Source: an uncultured Tenacibaculum sp. (GTDB lineage Bacteria > Bacteroidota > Bacteroidia > Flavobacteriales > Flavobacteriaceae). From it: a stretch of 64,000 bases of DNA. The position numbers and the translations under genes were made by a program. How positions within the stretch are numbered: position 1 is the first letter of the stretch; each line of letters opens with the position of its first letter. Of the stretch, positions 9,013 to 19,053 are shown in pieces. The notes beneath the pieces were generated by a model that saw nothing but the letters and a program-made list of their open reading frames with translations, was not told where the DNA came from and did not search any database. The stretch covers positions 62,001 to 126,000 of the forward strand of contig CANMWK010000002.1 in the NCBI GenBank assembly GCA_947501615.1, written 5' to 3'.

Positions 9013-11265
9013 CTATTTTATAATTACTTTTCGTGTTTCTTTTTTATCGTTTTTTATAATTTGTAATAGATAGAGTCCTGGGGTTACGGTTTCATAATGA
9101 ATTTGTTCTGCAAATTTATTTGTCTCATTAGAAAATTCTCTTAAATCAACTAATCTACCTCTTAAATCAAACAATTGAATAGAGATATTGCTTCTTGGCT
9201 CAATATCAAAAATTAAATTAAAGCTTTTATTTGAAGTTGGATTTGGAAATAGGCTTAAGTTTGCGAAATCTGTAACATCTCCAATAGTTGCATTTGGGTT
9301 ATTAATAATGGTAAAATTAGTTGAGTTCACGTTATAAAAAATATTATCCACTGCTTCAATCATAATACGTGCCTCTGTAGTAGGTAAATTTGGAATTATA
9401 ATATTTTGAATTCCATCATTGGGTGTGCTTTCTACTATCGTAGTAGGAAATGTAAGTCCTCCATCAGTAGATAATTTAATGCGAACATTTTTACAGTTTA
9501 CAGGAGCCTGATCTGTAGTAGATTTATTCCAGGTTATTGTTTGTATAGTAGCTCCATCCCAACTCACCTCAGAGTTTGGTGTTGATATTATAAAAGGATT
9601 TATATCTACAACAGTAATTTTCATTTGATCGGTACTTGTTGCTCCTCCCTCTGGCTGATTATCTCTAACGGTTAATGTAAAGTTCATTTCTCTTGCAACT
9701 TCGGGAAGAACTTCCCAGATAGTAGAGAATTCTCCTGAAACAATAGTCGTTAATTTAGGTAAATAACGTTCAGGAGATGTAGAAGGACGAAAGGATCTAA
9801 ATGATGCACCAATAGTATTTGTTGCTACTGGAGGAGATATAGAAAAAGCGAATTCATTATCTGTTTGTTCCCAGCTGTAAGTTAAATTAGCTTTAGCATC
9901 GTTGTCAGAGCCAGTTCCTCTTAAAATCAAAGGTGTACCCTTAGGAACAGCATAGTCCAAACCAGCATTTGCAGTAGGAGAAGTGTTTCCATTAGTGGTA
10001 TTAACACTACAAGGAGTATTGTTTTGTACAAAACCTAATATTTCTTGGATACTTATAGTATGGAAATAATCGTCACTATTATTTTGTACGTTATTTGGTG
10101 AGCAAATTCCAGCATAAGCCATGATAGTAGATCCACTACCTGGTTCGACAGCAGTTTCGTCATTTCTATTAATTCCATCACAACTTCCTGTATCTCCATT
10201 AAATGTATGGTTAGCACCAAATTGATGACCTATCTCATGTGCAACAAAATCGATATCAAAAGGATCACCTATGGGAGAATTTAAACCTGTCATTGCTGTA
10301 GCTTTATCTCCGTCTAAACATACGCTTCTAAAAAAAGCAATTCCCCCAACTCCAAGAGCAAAAACGTGTCCTAAGTCATAGTTGGTTGTTCCAATAACAG
10401 TATCACATAATTCTTGATTTTGATTTATTAATAACCCAGGTGAGTCATTATCTAAATTATCAGTAGCAGGGTTTAAGTTTATCAGAGGGTTCTCACCTCC
10501 AATTACTACAATATTCATATGAATAGATAGTTCCTTCTCATAAACTCCATTAACTCTTGTCATTGTGGTATTCATTGCTGATAAAACAGCAGCTCTTTGT
10601 TCTGCTTCGGTACCAGACCGTATTCCTTGATTATTAACGTGGAATTGTGAGTATTCACCAGTACACGCTAGTGCTAGTCTATATGTTCTTAGCATTCCAT
10701 CATTTAATAACCTAGAGCCAAAATGTTTTTTTTGTTTAATATCATCATGATTTCTTAGAAGATTACACTCAGGTTTAGAAGACTTATGCGGTGCATGTTC
10801 TCTGCTGTAAAGTATATAAGTTGAATTATCAGTTGTGTATGGGTCAAGATAATAAGTAGGATGATTCAACGAGTATAAAGTAATATGAACACCATCATTA
10901 CCAATACTTAATTTTCCTGTTGTTTTCTTATCTGATATTTTTGTAATTGTATAAGATTTGATAAATCCATATGCTTCAGATAGAGGTTCCGTAAAATTAG
11001 AAGTTTCAATAAAAGAGAACTCAGATATTTTATTATCAACATCAGGGAGTAAAATTTTATTTGTAAGCCCTTTTCCTTTTAAAGTTAATAAAGTTTTAAA
11101 ATACGCTAAATCCAAAGAAAACGCACTAAATTTATCTGGTAACTGATCTACAGGTTTAATTTGTTTGTTCTGTAAAATATTTTTTTCTATAGTTGTTTTT
11201 TTCCAAGCATTTTGTGAGTTAGCAACATAAATACTAATAAATAGTAATAATAACGTTTTTCTCAT
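9013..11265 (-). CDS. Secreted M12B-type (reprolysin-like) metalloprotease with T9SS sorting tail
   Basis: 750 residues: signal peptide (LLLLFISIYVANSQ), a prodomain of about 180 residues, and a zinc protease domain with HEIGHQFGANH (HExxHxxGxxH), with Met-turn-like IMAYAGIC after it. Two beta-sandwich or Ig-like regions follow, then a type A sorting domain beginning near LSLFPNPTSNKSF and ending in KKETRKVIIK. Export would be by Sec and then the type IX system. A paralog lies directly upstream on the same strand. Secreted peptidase for polymer degradation is the likely role. Confidence 0.9.
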   Translation of the reverse strand: MRKTLLLLFISIYVANSQNAWKKTTIEKNILQNKQIKPVDQLPDKFSAFSLDLAYFKTLLTLKGKGLTNKILLPDVDNKISEFSFIETSNFTEPLSEAYGFIKSYTITKISDKKTTGKLSIGNDGVHITLYSLNHPTYYLDPYTTDNSTYILYSREHAPHKSSKPECNLLRNHDDIKQKKHFGSRLLNDGMLRTYRLALACTGEYSQFHVNNQGIRSGTEAEQRAAVLSAMNTTMTRVNGVYEKELSIHMNIVVIGGENPLINLNPATDNLDNDSPGLLINQNQELCDTVIGTTNYDLGHVFALGVGGIAFFRSVCLDGDKATAMTGLNSPIGDPFDIDFVAHEIGHQFGANHTFNGDTGSCDGINRNDETAVEPGSGSTIMAYAGICSPNNVQNNSDDYFHTISIQEILGFVQNNTPCSVNTTNGNTSPTANAGLDYAVPKGTPLILRGTGSDNDAKANLTYSWEQTDNEFAFSISPPVATNTIGASFRSFRPSTSPERYLPKLTTIVSGEFSTIWEVLPEVAREMNFTLTVRDNQPEGGATSTDQMKITVVDINPFIISTPNSEVSWDGATIQTITWNKSTTDQAPVNCKNVRIKLSTDGGLTFPTTIVESTPNDGIQNIIIPNLPTTEARIMIEAVDNIFYNVNSTNFTIINNPNATIGDVTDFANLSLFPNPTSNKSFNLIFDIEPRSNISIQLFDLRGRLVDLREFSNETNKFAEQIHYETVTPGLYLLQIIKNDKKETRKVIIK

Positions 11266-11381
11266 AAAGCTGATAATTATTTAATGATTTTAATAGTTTA
11301 CTTACTTTAAGTAAAATGGTAGTGTAAACAAATGTAAAAATAAAAACGTACTAGAAACAAAAATATTCTTGAAAATAGCTA

Positions 11382-11432
11382 GTTATTAAATAATAAAGAG
11401 CGCCATATAGGCGCTCTTTATTATTTAATAAC
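11382..11432 (-). terminator. Terminator with perfect 23-bp stem overlapping the protease stop
   Basis: Arms at 11382-11404 and 11410-11432 are exact reverse complements around a 5-base loop (atata). The GC core is GAGCGCC/GGCGCTC and the outer stem is AT-only. The stem includes the stop codon of the gene ending at 11421. A T-rich tract on the minus strand completes a terminator. Confidence 0.75.
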
Positions 11433-13667
11433 TAATTTTTTTGTGGTTTGTTTCGTTCCGTTTTGTATTTGTAAGAGATACAATCCTGTATTTAATTTTT
11501 CCAAATTCAATTCTTCAGAAAACTTATTGTTAACATTTTTAAAATCTCGTTTTTCTACCAATCTACCTCTAAAATCAAAAATATTAAGGCTTACTTTTTC
11601 AGTGTTTAAGACTTCAAAAGAAATATTGAATATCCCTTTAGAAGGGTTAGGGTAAAGATTAAAACTATCAAATTTAAAATCTTCAACAGAAGCAGTAGGA
11701 TTATCTACAATTGTAAAATTTACAATATTAACATTAAAGAAAATATTATCAACAGCTTCCACCATAACTCTAGCCTGAGTAGTTGGAATATTAGGAATTA
11801 ATACAGATTCACTACCATCATTTGGAGTACTATCAATTAATACATGAGGGAAAGTTTGTCCACCATCAACAGAAAGTCGGATTCTTACATTTTGACAGTT
11901 AATTGGTGCTTGATCTGTTGTTGATTTATCCCAAGTTACTGTTTGCGTTGTAGCTCCATTCCAGCTTACAGCAGCAAAAGGTGTAACAACAGTAAAAGGA
12001 GCTTCATCGACTATTGTAATTTTCATATCGTCTCTGGCAGTTGCACCACCACCTACTTGATTATCTCTAACTGTTAAAGCAAAGTTCATTTCTCGAGCTA
12101 CGCTCGGGATTACCTGCCATTCAGAAGAAGTGGAATTAGCCGCGACTGTAGATAATTCTGGTAGATATCGATCAGGTGAACTAGTAGGAGATAGGGAACG
12201 AAATTGAGCTCCAAATTCACTCATTGATCTAGGTGGGATTGCCCCAAGGACAATTTCATTATCTATTTGTTCCCAACAAAATGTTAAGGTAGAGTTACCA
12301 TCAATATCGTTACCACTTCCTCTTAAAACTAAAGGGGTGTTTTTAGGAACAACATAATTTTGACCGGCGTTTGCAGTTGGAGCTGTGTTTCCATTAGGTG
12401 TTAAAGAAGCACAGTTAGCAGAAGTTGAAATTACATTTAACATTTCTGCGATACTTATTGCATGAAAATAATCATCACTATTAGGTTGTACATTTTGTGG
12501 TGTACATATTCCTGCATATCCCATTATGGTTGTACCACTTCCTGGTTCTACTGCTGTAGCGTCATTTCTGTTTGGTGGTGCGCAGTTTCTTGTGTCTCCA
12601 TTAAAGGTATGATTACCACCGAATTGATGTCCAAATTCATGAGCAACAAAATCAACATCAAAAGAGTCTCCAGTGGGAGATGGTAATCCTGTAATACCAC
12701 GGCCTTTAGAGCCTGTTCTACATACAGAACCTAAAACTGCGAGTCCACCACCGCCAGTAGAAAAGTTATGACCAATATCATAATTGTTATTTCCAATGGT
12801 GTTATCACAGGCAAATTGGTTTTCCCTTATTAAATCATCAGAAGTATCATTACTAAAACCGTCACTATCTGGATCTAATCGTATTAATAAATTTGTGCCA
12901 AAAGATATAACAATGTCCATACGTACAGATAAATCTCTTTCAAAAAGACCATTTACTCTAGTCATTGTAGTGTTCATTGCTGATAAAACAGCAGCTCTTT
13001 GTTCGGTGTCAGTACCAGTTGTAACTCCTTGTCTATTTATATGGAATTGAGCATATTCACCAGTACAAGATAAAGCTAAACGATATGATCTTAAATTACC
13101 ATCATTTACAAGTTTGCTTTGTGTCTTTTTTGCCTCAGGGATTTCAATATCTTTTAAAACATTACAGCTAAAATCATTATTAGGCTTAATAATATTGGAC
13201 TTATTATAACCAATATATGTTTTGTTATTTTTTGTATATGGATCAATATAATGTGTAGGTCTTTTACTGGAGTATAATGCCACATGTACTCCATCCGTAC
13301 CAATACTCAATTTGCCTGTTTCAGTCTTATCTTGTATTCCTTTAATATTATATGATGTAATTAAGCCATATTCTTCAGCAATAGGTTCAGTAAAATTTGA
13401 AGATTCAATAATTTCATATTGCACAATGTTACCATTATGATTAGGAAGTTCAATAGTTTTTTTGATTCCTCTAGACTGATTTGTTAATTCCTTTTTGAAG
13501 TTTTCAAGATCTAAATTAAAAAGATCATATTGCTCTGGAATCGTTTCACGTTCTAATAAGTGTTCACCTCTAAAAGCTAAGTTTTCTGTATTTAGTTTTT
13601 TCCAAGAGCTTTGAGCACCAACGATACTAAAAACTAAAAACAACGACAGAAATGTAATTTTTCTCAT
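11421..13667 (-). CDS. Secreted M12B-type metalloprotease with T9SS sorting tail, paralog
   Basis: 748 residues with the same architecture as the next gene: signal peptide (LFLVFSIVGAQ), prodomain, HEFGHQFGGNH zinc site, IMGYAGIC, beta-sandwich segments and a sorting domain (FNLYPNPSKGIFNISF ... TTKKLVIK). Catalytic residues are intact in both copies, so neither is decayed. Tandem arrangement and near-equal length point to duplication. Each copy has its own terminator. Confidence 0.9.
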   Translation of the reverse strand: MRKITFLSLFLVFSIVGAQSSWKKLNTENLAFRGEHLLERETIPEQYDLFNLDLENFKKELTNQSRGIKKTIELPNHNGNIVQYEIIESSNFTEPIAEEYGLITSYNIKGIQDKTETGKLSIGTDGVHVALYSSKRPTHYIDPYTKNNKTYIGYNKSNIIKPNNDFSCNVLKDIEIPEAKKTQSKLVNDGNLRSYRLALSCTGEYAQFHINRQGVTTGTDTEQRAAVLSAMNTTMTRVNGLFERDLSVRMDIVISFGTNLLIRLDPDSDGFSNDTSDDLIRENQFACDNTIGNNNYDIGHNFSTGGGGLAVLGSVCRTGSKGRGITGLPSPTGDSFDVDFVAHEFGHQFGGNHTFNGDTRNCAPPNRNDATAVEPGSGTTIMGYAGICTPQNVQPNSDDYFHAISIAEMLNVISTSANCASLTPNGNTAPTANAGQNYVVPKNTPLVLRGSGNDIDGNSTLTFCWEQIDNEIVLGAIPPRSMSEFGAQFRSLSPTSSPDRYLPELSTVAANSTSSEWQVIPSVAREMNFALTVRDNQVGGGATARDDMKITIVDEAPFTVVTPFAAVSWNGATTQTVTWDKSTTDQAPINCQNVRIRLSVDGGQTFPHVLIDSTPNDGSESVLIPNIPTTQARVMVEAVDNIFFNVNIVNFTIVDNPTASVEDFKFDSFNLYPNPSKGIFNISFEVLNTEKVSLNIFDFRGRLVEKRDFKNVNNKFSEELNLEKLNTGLYLLQIQNGTKQTTKKLVIK

Positions 13668-13992
13668 GGGGTTTTTGTTTAAAATTTTGATAAAATAATT
13701 TACCTTGTTTTTATGTCAAGGTAGGGGCTTTCATAAAACAGTTCAATAATAAAGCCAAAATTTGAATATCAGCGTTTTTTTAACACTCATTCAATTGCTG
13801 GGTACTAATTATTGATTAAATTGAAGTAATATTTTAGAATTTGTACTTAAATAGAATTAAACTGATTTTTTATGCTCAGTTTTTTCTACGAACTTTGTGC
13901 ATCAACAATACAAAAAATAATTTACCTTAATTTAGGTTCCTACATCACGAATTATAAAATATGTTATTTCTCAGATAACAGATTACAAAAAT
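13668..13992. other. Divergent intergenic region, protease / lipB
   Basis: 325 bases without a gene. It must hold the promoters of the minus-strand protease and plus-strand lipB. A GAACTTTG box close to the -7 consensus lies near 13890-13897 on the plus strand, and TTGACA-like sequence on the minus strand near 13715. I see no strong repeat, RNA or hairpin. Confidence 0.4.
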
Positions 13993-14706
13993 ATGAATAA
14001 AAACGTTTATTTATTAGATTTACAGCAAAAAAAATTTAAAGACACTTGGGACTTACAGTCTGTAACACTGCAAAGTATAGTCGATTTAAAGATAAAAAAT
14101 AGAAGAGAAGGATTAAATGATGCTACTCCAAATTATTTTCTTTTTGTTGAACATCCTCATGTATACACCCTAGGAAAAAGTGGGGATTTAAGTCACTTAC
14201 TTTTAAATGAAGAACAATTAAAAGAAAAGGAAATATCTTTTTTTAAGATCAATAGAGGAGGAGATATTACCTATCATGGACCAGGTCAAATTGTAGGTTA
14301 TCCTATTTTAGATTTAGAGAATTTTTTTACTGATATCCATAAATATTTACGTTTATTAGAAGAAGTTATTATTAAAGTCATTGGTGAATACGGTTTAAAA
14401 GGAGAAAGAAGTAAAGGTGAAACAGGAGTTTGGTTAGATGTTGGTACCCCTTTTGCGAGAAAGATTTGTGCTATGGGGATTCGTACTAGTAGATGGGTAA
14501 CAATGCATGGATTTGCCTTAAATGTTAATACGAATCTTGGATACTTTGATCATATTATTCCATGTGGTATCAATGATAAATCTGTTACGTCAATGGAAGT
14601 TGAACTCGGTAAGAAATTAGATCTTAATGAGGTTAAAGAAAAAATACTTTTTTACTTTAAAGAACTTTTTGAGGTCAAAGAATTTATAAAAAAAGCGAGC
14701 ATATAA
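13993..14706 (+). CDS. lipB: Lipoyl(octanoyl) transferase
   Basis: Transfers octanoate from acyl carrier protein to lipoyl domains in lipoate synthesis. Signatures: HVYTLGKSGD, the RGGDITYHGPGQIVGYPI active-site block, GVWLD, KICAMGIR with the conserved Lys, HGFALNVN and the catalytic Cys in IIPCGI. 237 residues is normal. It is a single-gene unit with a terminator overlapping its stop codon. Confidence 0.95.
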   Translation: MNKNVYLLDLQQKKFKDTWDLQSVTLQSIVDLKIKNRREGLNDATPNYFLFVEHPHVYTLGKSGDLSHLLLNEEQLKEKEISFFKINRGGDITYHGPGQIVGYPILDLENFFTDIHKYLRLLEEVIIKVIGEYGLKGERSKGETGVWLDVGTPFARKICAMGIRTSRWVTMHGFALNVNTNLGYFDHIIPCGINDKSVTSMEVELGKKLDLNEVKEKILFYFKELFEVKEFIKKASI

Positions 14707-14716
14707 GCTCGCTTTT
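14691..14716 (+). terminator. Intrinsic terminator of lipB
   Basis: AAAAGCGAGC (14691-14700) pairs with GCTCGCTTTT (14707-14716). The stop codon (14704-14706) lies in the loop. It is bidirectional by symmetry. Confidence 0.75.
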
Positions 14717-14738
14717 CTAAATTATTGTAAAGATTTTG

Positions 14739-15380
14739 TTATTTTCTAGCTTTAATATCAAAAGAAAACTCAATAATATCGTTAATAGCTTTATCTTTTA
14801 AGTTATCAAAGAATTTTCCAGAACCATATTTAACACCGAAATCTGTTCTATCTACACCAAAAGTTTCACTTTTTAAAGTAACGTCATTTCCGTTTTCAGT
14901 TAAAGTAGCAGGAATTGTAATACTCTTAGTAACATCTTTAATTGTTAAGTTACCAGTAACGTGTAGTTTTCCATCTTTTACTTCAGAACTAGCAACTACA
15001 AATTTAGTGGTAGGGAATTTTTCAACATTAAAGAAATCTTTATTTTTCAAATGACCTTCTAAACCATCTTTCTTTTTTCCTTCTAAATCAGAACAAGAAA
15101 TAGTATTCATATCCAATGTAAACTCTCCAGCTTTTAAAACTCCACCTTCAACGTCAAACAACCCTTTTTCAATAGTAATAGTACCATTGTGTCCTTCACC
15201 AACTGGGTGAGCTCCTTTCCAAGTAACTGTAGATTCAGCAACATTTACATTGTATGAGTTAATAGGGTTAGTTACCTTCTTTTCTATTTTTACTTCTTCT
15301 TTAGCTTCTACTTTTTTTTCACCCTTACAAGATGTCAAAGCTAAAGCTACTACTGCTAATGATAAGATTAGTTTTTTCAT
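14739..15380 (-). CDS. YceI-family lipoprotein
   Basis: 213 residues with a lipoprotein signal (LSLAVVALALTSCKG; Cys 18), then a YceI-like lipocalin-fold domain (about 40-210) with TVTWKGAHPVGEGHNG, FTLDMNTI, FPTTKFV and FGVDRTDFGV. YceI proteins bind isoprenoid-type lipids in a beta-barrel. This one should be anchored in the envelope. It appears monocistronic, with its own promoter at 15424-15431. Confidence 0.88.
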   Translation of the reverse strand: MKKLILSLAVVALALTSCKGEKKVEAKEEVKIEKKVTNPINSYNVNVAESTVTWKGAHPVGEGHNGTITIEKGLFDVEGGVLKAGEFTLDMNTISCSDLEGKKKDGLEGHLKNKDFFNVEKFPTTKFVVASSEVKDGKLHVTGNLTIKDVTKSITIPATLTENGNDVTLKSETFGVDRTDFGVKYGSGKFFDNLKDKAINDIIEFSFDIKARK

Positions 15381-15423
15381 TTTTAGATTGTTTTATATGA
15401 ATTACGAAATTTATATTCCATGG

Positions 15424-15431
15424 CAAATATA
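15424..15431 (-). promoter_or_regulatory. -7 box of the YceI gene
   Basis: TATATTTG on the minus strand fits TAnnTTTG and lies 44 bases before the ATG, giving a start near 15420. The -33 side (TTTTAG) is weak. Confidence 0.5.
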
Positions 15432-15455
15432 TTTATTATTTATTGCCTAAAAGAA

Positions 15456-15908
15456 TTATTTTTTATCTTTTGTATCTATAATTATAGTCACAGGTCCATC
15501 GTTTAATAAATCAACTTTCATATCAGCTCCAAATATTCCTGTTTGAACTTCTTTTCCTAATTGTTTTTCAAATTCTTGGACAAATTTTTCATACATCGGT
15601 ATTGCAAAATCGGGTTTAGATGCTTTGATATAACTTGGTCTATTTCCTTTTTTGATTGATGCATGTAATGTAAATTGACTCACAATAATTGCTTCACCAT
15701 TCGTTTGTAATAACGAAGAGTTCATGATATTATTTTCATCATTAAATATTCTTAGGTTTACTGTTTTTTTAGTTAACCAAAGAATGTCTTCATATGTATC
15801 TTCATCTTCAATGCCGACTAAAACTAATACGCCATTTTTAATGCTTGAGATGACTTTGTTGTCTACAGTAACACTGGCTCTAGATACTCTTTGAATTACA
15901 GCTTTCAT
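15456..15908 (-). CDS. dtd: D-aminoacyl-tRNA deacylase
   Basis: Hydrolyses D-aminoacyl-tRNA and mischarged Gly-tRNA(Ala). The family start MKAVIQRVSRASVTVD, the SQFTL motif (IIVSQFTLHA) and the Gly-cisPro dipeptide near the end (LNDGPVTIIID) are present. 150 residues is full length. It lies 9 bases downstream of rsgA in one operon. Confidence 0.95.
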   Translation of the reverse strand: MKAVIQRVSRASVTVDNKVISSIKNGVLVLVGIEDEDTYEDILWLTKKTVNLRIFNDENNIMNSSLLQTNGEAIIVSQFTLHASIKKGNRPSYIKASKPDFAIPMYEKFVQEFEKQLGKEVQTGIFGADMKVDLLNDGPVTIIIDTKDKK

Positions 15909-15917
15909 GAATTGATT

Positions 15918-16868
15918 TTATTGTCTTCCAGATAAAATATCGGTTCTATAATTTTCTTCTTCACCTTCTAAAATTTGCAGATAACTTTTATATCTCGACC
16001 AAGAAATTTCTTCTCTTTCTAAAGCATCTTTTACAGCGCAATGAGGTTCGTTCAGGTGAATACAATTATTAAATTTACAATCTTGTTTTAAGGCAAAAAA
16101 TTCTGGAAAATAATCTCCTAACTCATCTTTCTCCATGTCAACTACTCCAAAACCTTTAATTCCTGGAGTATCAATAATGGAAGCATTAAAGCTTAAATCA
16201 AACATTTCTGCAAAAGTTGTAGTATGTTGTCCTTGTTTATGTTGATCAGAAATTTCTTTTGTTCTTAAGTTTAAAGTAGGTTCTATATAATTTACTAAAG
16301 TTGTTTTTCCAACACCAGAATGCCCAGAAAACATGCTTACCTTACCTATCATCATATCCTTAATTATATCTACATTTTTTCCAGTTGTTGCTGAAGTTTC
16401 TATACATGTATATCCGATAGATTCGTAAATATCTTTTAAATATAAAATCTCTGCTTTTTGTTCAATAGTATAAGCATCAATTTTATTGAAAATAAGCACA
16501 ACATCTATGGAGTAAGCCTCTGCTGTAACAAGAAAACGATCGATAAACGTTGTAAATGTAGGCGGATTATCAATAGTAATGATTAGGAAAACCTGATCTA
16601 TATTAGATGCAATGATATGAGTTTGTTTGGAAAGATTCACAGATTTTCTAACAATGTAGTTTTGTCGTTCTAAAATCTCTGTTATAATTCCAGTCTCTTC
16701 GTTATTTTTTGTTTCAATAGTAAACTCAACATGGTCACCTACAGCAATTGGGTTGGTGCTTTTTATTCCTTTTATTCTGAACTTACCTTTAATTCGACAT
16801 TTATAAAAGGTATCATCACTTTTAACCCAGTACCAACTTCCTGTTGATTTGTATACTATTCCTTTCAT
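15918..16868 (-). CDS. rsgA: Small ribosomal subunit biogenesis GTPase RsgA
   Basis: OB-fold N-terminus followed by the circularly permuted GTPase order: NKID (G4) near 128, then GHSGVGKTTLVN (G1) near 182, TTTFAEMF (G2) and DTPGI (G3). The C-terminal zinc site has Cys/His residues in CKFNNCIHLNEPHC. 316 residues is normal. It acts late in 30S maturation. Confidence 0.95.
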   Translation of the reverse strand: MKGIVYKSTGSWYWVKSDDTFYKCRIKGKFRIKGIKSTNPIAVGDHVEFTIETKNNEETGIITEILERQNYIVRKSVNLSKQTHIIASNIDQVFLIITIDNPPTFTTFIDRFLVTAEAYSIDVVLIFNKIDAYTIEQKAEILYLKDIYESIGYTCIETSATTGKNVDIIKDMMIGKVSMFSGHSGVGKTTLVNYIEPTLNLRTKEISDQHKQGQHTTTFAEMFDLSFNASIIDTPGIKGFGVVDMEKDELGDYFPEFFALKQDCKFNNCIHLNEPHCAVKDALEREEISWSRYKSYLQILEGEEENYRTDILSGRQ

Positions 16869-17060
16869 AAAACAAAGATGAGAATAAATTAGCGAATCTT
16901 GGTTATAAGATTGCAGAGTTAAGTCATTTATTAGGCTGAAGAATAGTCAAAACTATGTACTTTAGTGTATTTGACTTTCTGCTTTTAAAAATAATTGTCG
17001 AATGCCATTTGCAATCAGACTTTAGTTGTTAGCTTTTTAGGTTGATAATTTTTAGAAAAT

Positions 17061-17089
17061 AAAAAAAGCGCAAATCTGCGCTTTTTTTT
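17061..17089 (-). terminator. Terminator of the aromatic amino acid operon
   Basis: AAAAAAAGCGCA pairs with TGCGCTTTTTTT around a 4-base loop; T-runs lie on both strands. It abuts the stop of the DAHP synthase gene at 17088. Confidence 0.85.
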
Positions 17090-18170
17090 ATCCGTTAATA
17101 ATCTTTTTCTGATGATTAATACTTTCTTGGTGAACTGCTTTAAAAATCTTTAAAACAAACTCTTCACTTAAATTGTTTTCTTCACCTTCTAAAATCATTT
17201 TGCCTAAGATTTCATTCCAACGTTTAGTTTGTAAAATCGCAACGTTCTTTTCTTTCTTTAATGAACCGATTTTATCAGAAATCTTCATTCTTTTCCCCAT
17301 CATTTCGATTAATTGGTGATCTACCACATCGATTTGAGTTCTTAAAGTGTTTAATGCATTTTTAAAATCGACTTCAGTATCCGTTTCTTTTCTGATTTTT
17401 AAATCTTCCATCATTTGGATAAGTGTCGTTGGTGTAATTTGCTGTTTAGCATCACTCCAAGCATTATCTGGATCGTAGTGTGTTTCAACCATTAATCCAT
17501 CAAAGTTTAAGTCTAAAGCAGTCTGACAAATATCAAAAATGATATCTCTTCTACCAGCGATATGAGAAGGATCACAAATTAATGGTAAATCTGGGTAACG
17601 ATTTTGTAACTCGATAGGAATTTGCCAGTTTGGATTATTTCTATACCTCGTTTTTTCGTAAGTAGAGAACCCTCTATGGATAGCTCCTAATTTAGTAATT
17701 CCAGCAGTGTAGAAACGTTCAAAAGCTCCTAACCATAATGGTAAATCTGGATTTACTGGGTTTTTAATTAAAACAATCTTATCAGTTCCTTCTAGTGCAT
17801 CTGCAATATCTTGAACGATAAAAGGACTTACTGTAGTTCTTGCACCAATCCAAAGAATATCAATATCATGTTTTAATGCTAATTCTACATGGTTTTTGTT
17901 CGCAACCTCAGTAGTTGTTAACATTCCAGTTTCTTTCTTGGCAGTTTCTAACCATTTTAAACCTAAAGCACCAACACCTTCAAAATTACCAGGTCTAGTT
18001 CTTGGTTTCCAAATACCAGCTCTTAAAACTGTAGCATCGCTATCTTTTAATTCATGAGCAATTTTTAAAACTTGGTCTTCAGTTTCAGCACTACATGGTC
18101 CTGCTATTACTAGTGGATGATTTAATTTGAAATCATCTAACCATGTTCTTAATTCTTGTTTGTTTTCCAT
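17088..18170 (-). CDS. DAHP synthase-chorismate mutase (type II) fusion
   Basis: 360 residues. The N-terminal part (about 1-265) is a KDPG-type aldolase DAHP synthase: IAGPCSAE, LRAGIWKPRTRPGNFEG, LWIGARTT, IHRGFSTYE and CDPSHIAG. The C-terminal part (about 270-360) is an AroQ chorismate mutase helix bundle with QIDVVDHQLIEMMGKRM. The fusion couples the first shikimate step with the branch to prephenate and permits feedback through the mutase domain. It is the last gene of the Phe/Tyr operon. Confidence 0.93.
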   Translation of the reverse strand: MENKQELRTWLDDFKLNHPLVIAGPCSAETEDQVLKIAHELKDSDATVLRAGIWKPRTRPGNFEGVGALGLKWLETAKKETGMLTTTEVANKNHVELALKHDIDILWIGARTTVSPFIVQDIADALEGTDKIVLIKNPVNPDLPLWLGAFERFYTAGITKLGAIHRGFSTYEKTRYRNNPNWQIPIELQNRYPDLPLICDPSHIAGRRDIIFDICQTALDLNFDGLMVETHYDPDNAWSDAKQQITPTTLIQMMEDLKIRKETDTEVDFKNALNTLRTQIDVVDHQLIEMMGKRMKISDKIGSLKKEKNVAILQTKRWNEILGKMILEGEENNLSEEFVLKIFKAVHQESINHQKKIING

Positions 18171-18182
18171 TGTGAGTCTCGT

Positions 18183-19046
18183 TTAATGAAGTTTTACTTC
18201 TTGTATTCCGTTTAAAATTTGTTTTATATAATTTGTGTTTTGCATCTCAGTATAAATAGCTGAGAAATTATTTTCTTCTAATAATGTTTTAAAATGTTCT
18301 AAATTTTGAATGTATTCTGTTAAGGTTTCTATGACATTGTTTTTGTTTTGTTCGAAAATTGGAGTCCACATTGCAGGCGAACTTTTTGCTAAACGAACTG
18401 TAGAAGCAAATCCACTTCCAGCCATATCGAAAATATCTCGTTCGTTTTTTTCTTTTTCGATTACTGTTTTACCTAGCATAAATGAGCTGATATGCGATAA
18501 ATGCGAAACGTAAGCAATGTGTTTGTCGTGAGAAACAGGATCCATATATCGGATTCTCATGCCTAAGTTTGAAAAGATTTCTAAAGCTTTTTCTTGCAGT
18601 TTAAAAGCTGTTTTTTCAACTTCACAAATAATATTTGTTTTGCCTCTGTATAAATTGTTCAAAGCAGCAGAAGGGCCAGAAAATTCAGTTCCAGCAATCG
18701 GATGGGTTGCTAAGAAATTTCTTCTTTTAGGATGTTCTTTAACTACTTCGCAAACTTGTTCTTTGGTAGATCCTACGTCAAATACCAAACAGTTTTCAGA
18801 AACGATATCTAAAACTTTAGGGATTAAAGTCAAAGAAACATCTACAGGAACAGAAATAATAACAATATCTGCATTCTTTAATTCTTCAAAAGAAGCACCT
18901 TTATCGACAATACCTTTTTCAATAGCTTCATCGATATGAACTTTATTATTATCTACTCCAAATAGTACTGCTTCAGCATATTTTTCTCGAATATCTTTAG
19001 CTAAACTACCACCAATTAATCCAATTCCTATTACAAAAACATTCAT
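18183..19046 (-). CDS. tyrA: Prephenate dehydrogenase
   Basis: NAD(P)-dependent oxidative decarboxylation of prephenate to 4-hydroxyphenylpyruvate. It has a Rossmann motif GIGLIGGSLAKD, VFDVGSTK, and the substrate region ATHPIAGTEFSGPSAA with the catalytic His. 287 residues. It lies 7 bases after the aminotransferase and 12 before the DAHP synthase gene. Confidence 0.94.
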   Translation of the reverse strand: MNVFVIGIGLIGGSLAKDIREKYAEAVLFGVDNNKVHIDEAIEKGIVDKGASFEELKNADIVIISVPVDVSLTLIPKVLDIVSENCLVFDVGSTKEQVCEVVKEHPKRRNFLATHPIAGTEFSGPSAALNNLYRGKTNIICEVEKTAFKLQEKALEIFSNLGMRIRYMDPVSHDKHIAYVSHLSHISSFMLGKTVIEKEKNERDIFDMAGSGFASTVRLAKSSPAMWTPIFEQNKNNVIETLTEYIQNLEHFKTLLEENNFSAIYTEMQNTNYIKQILNGIQEVKLH

Positions 19047-19053
19047 AATTCTC

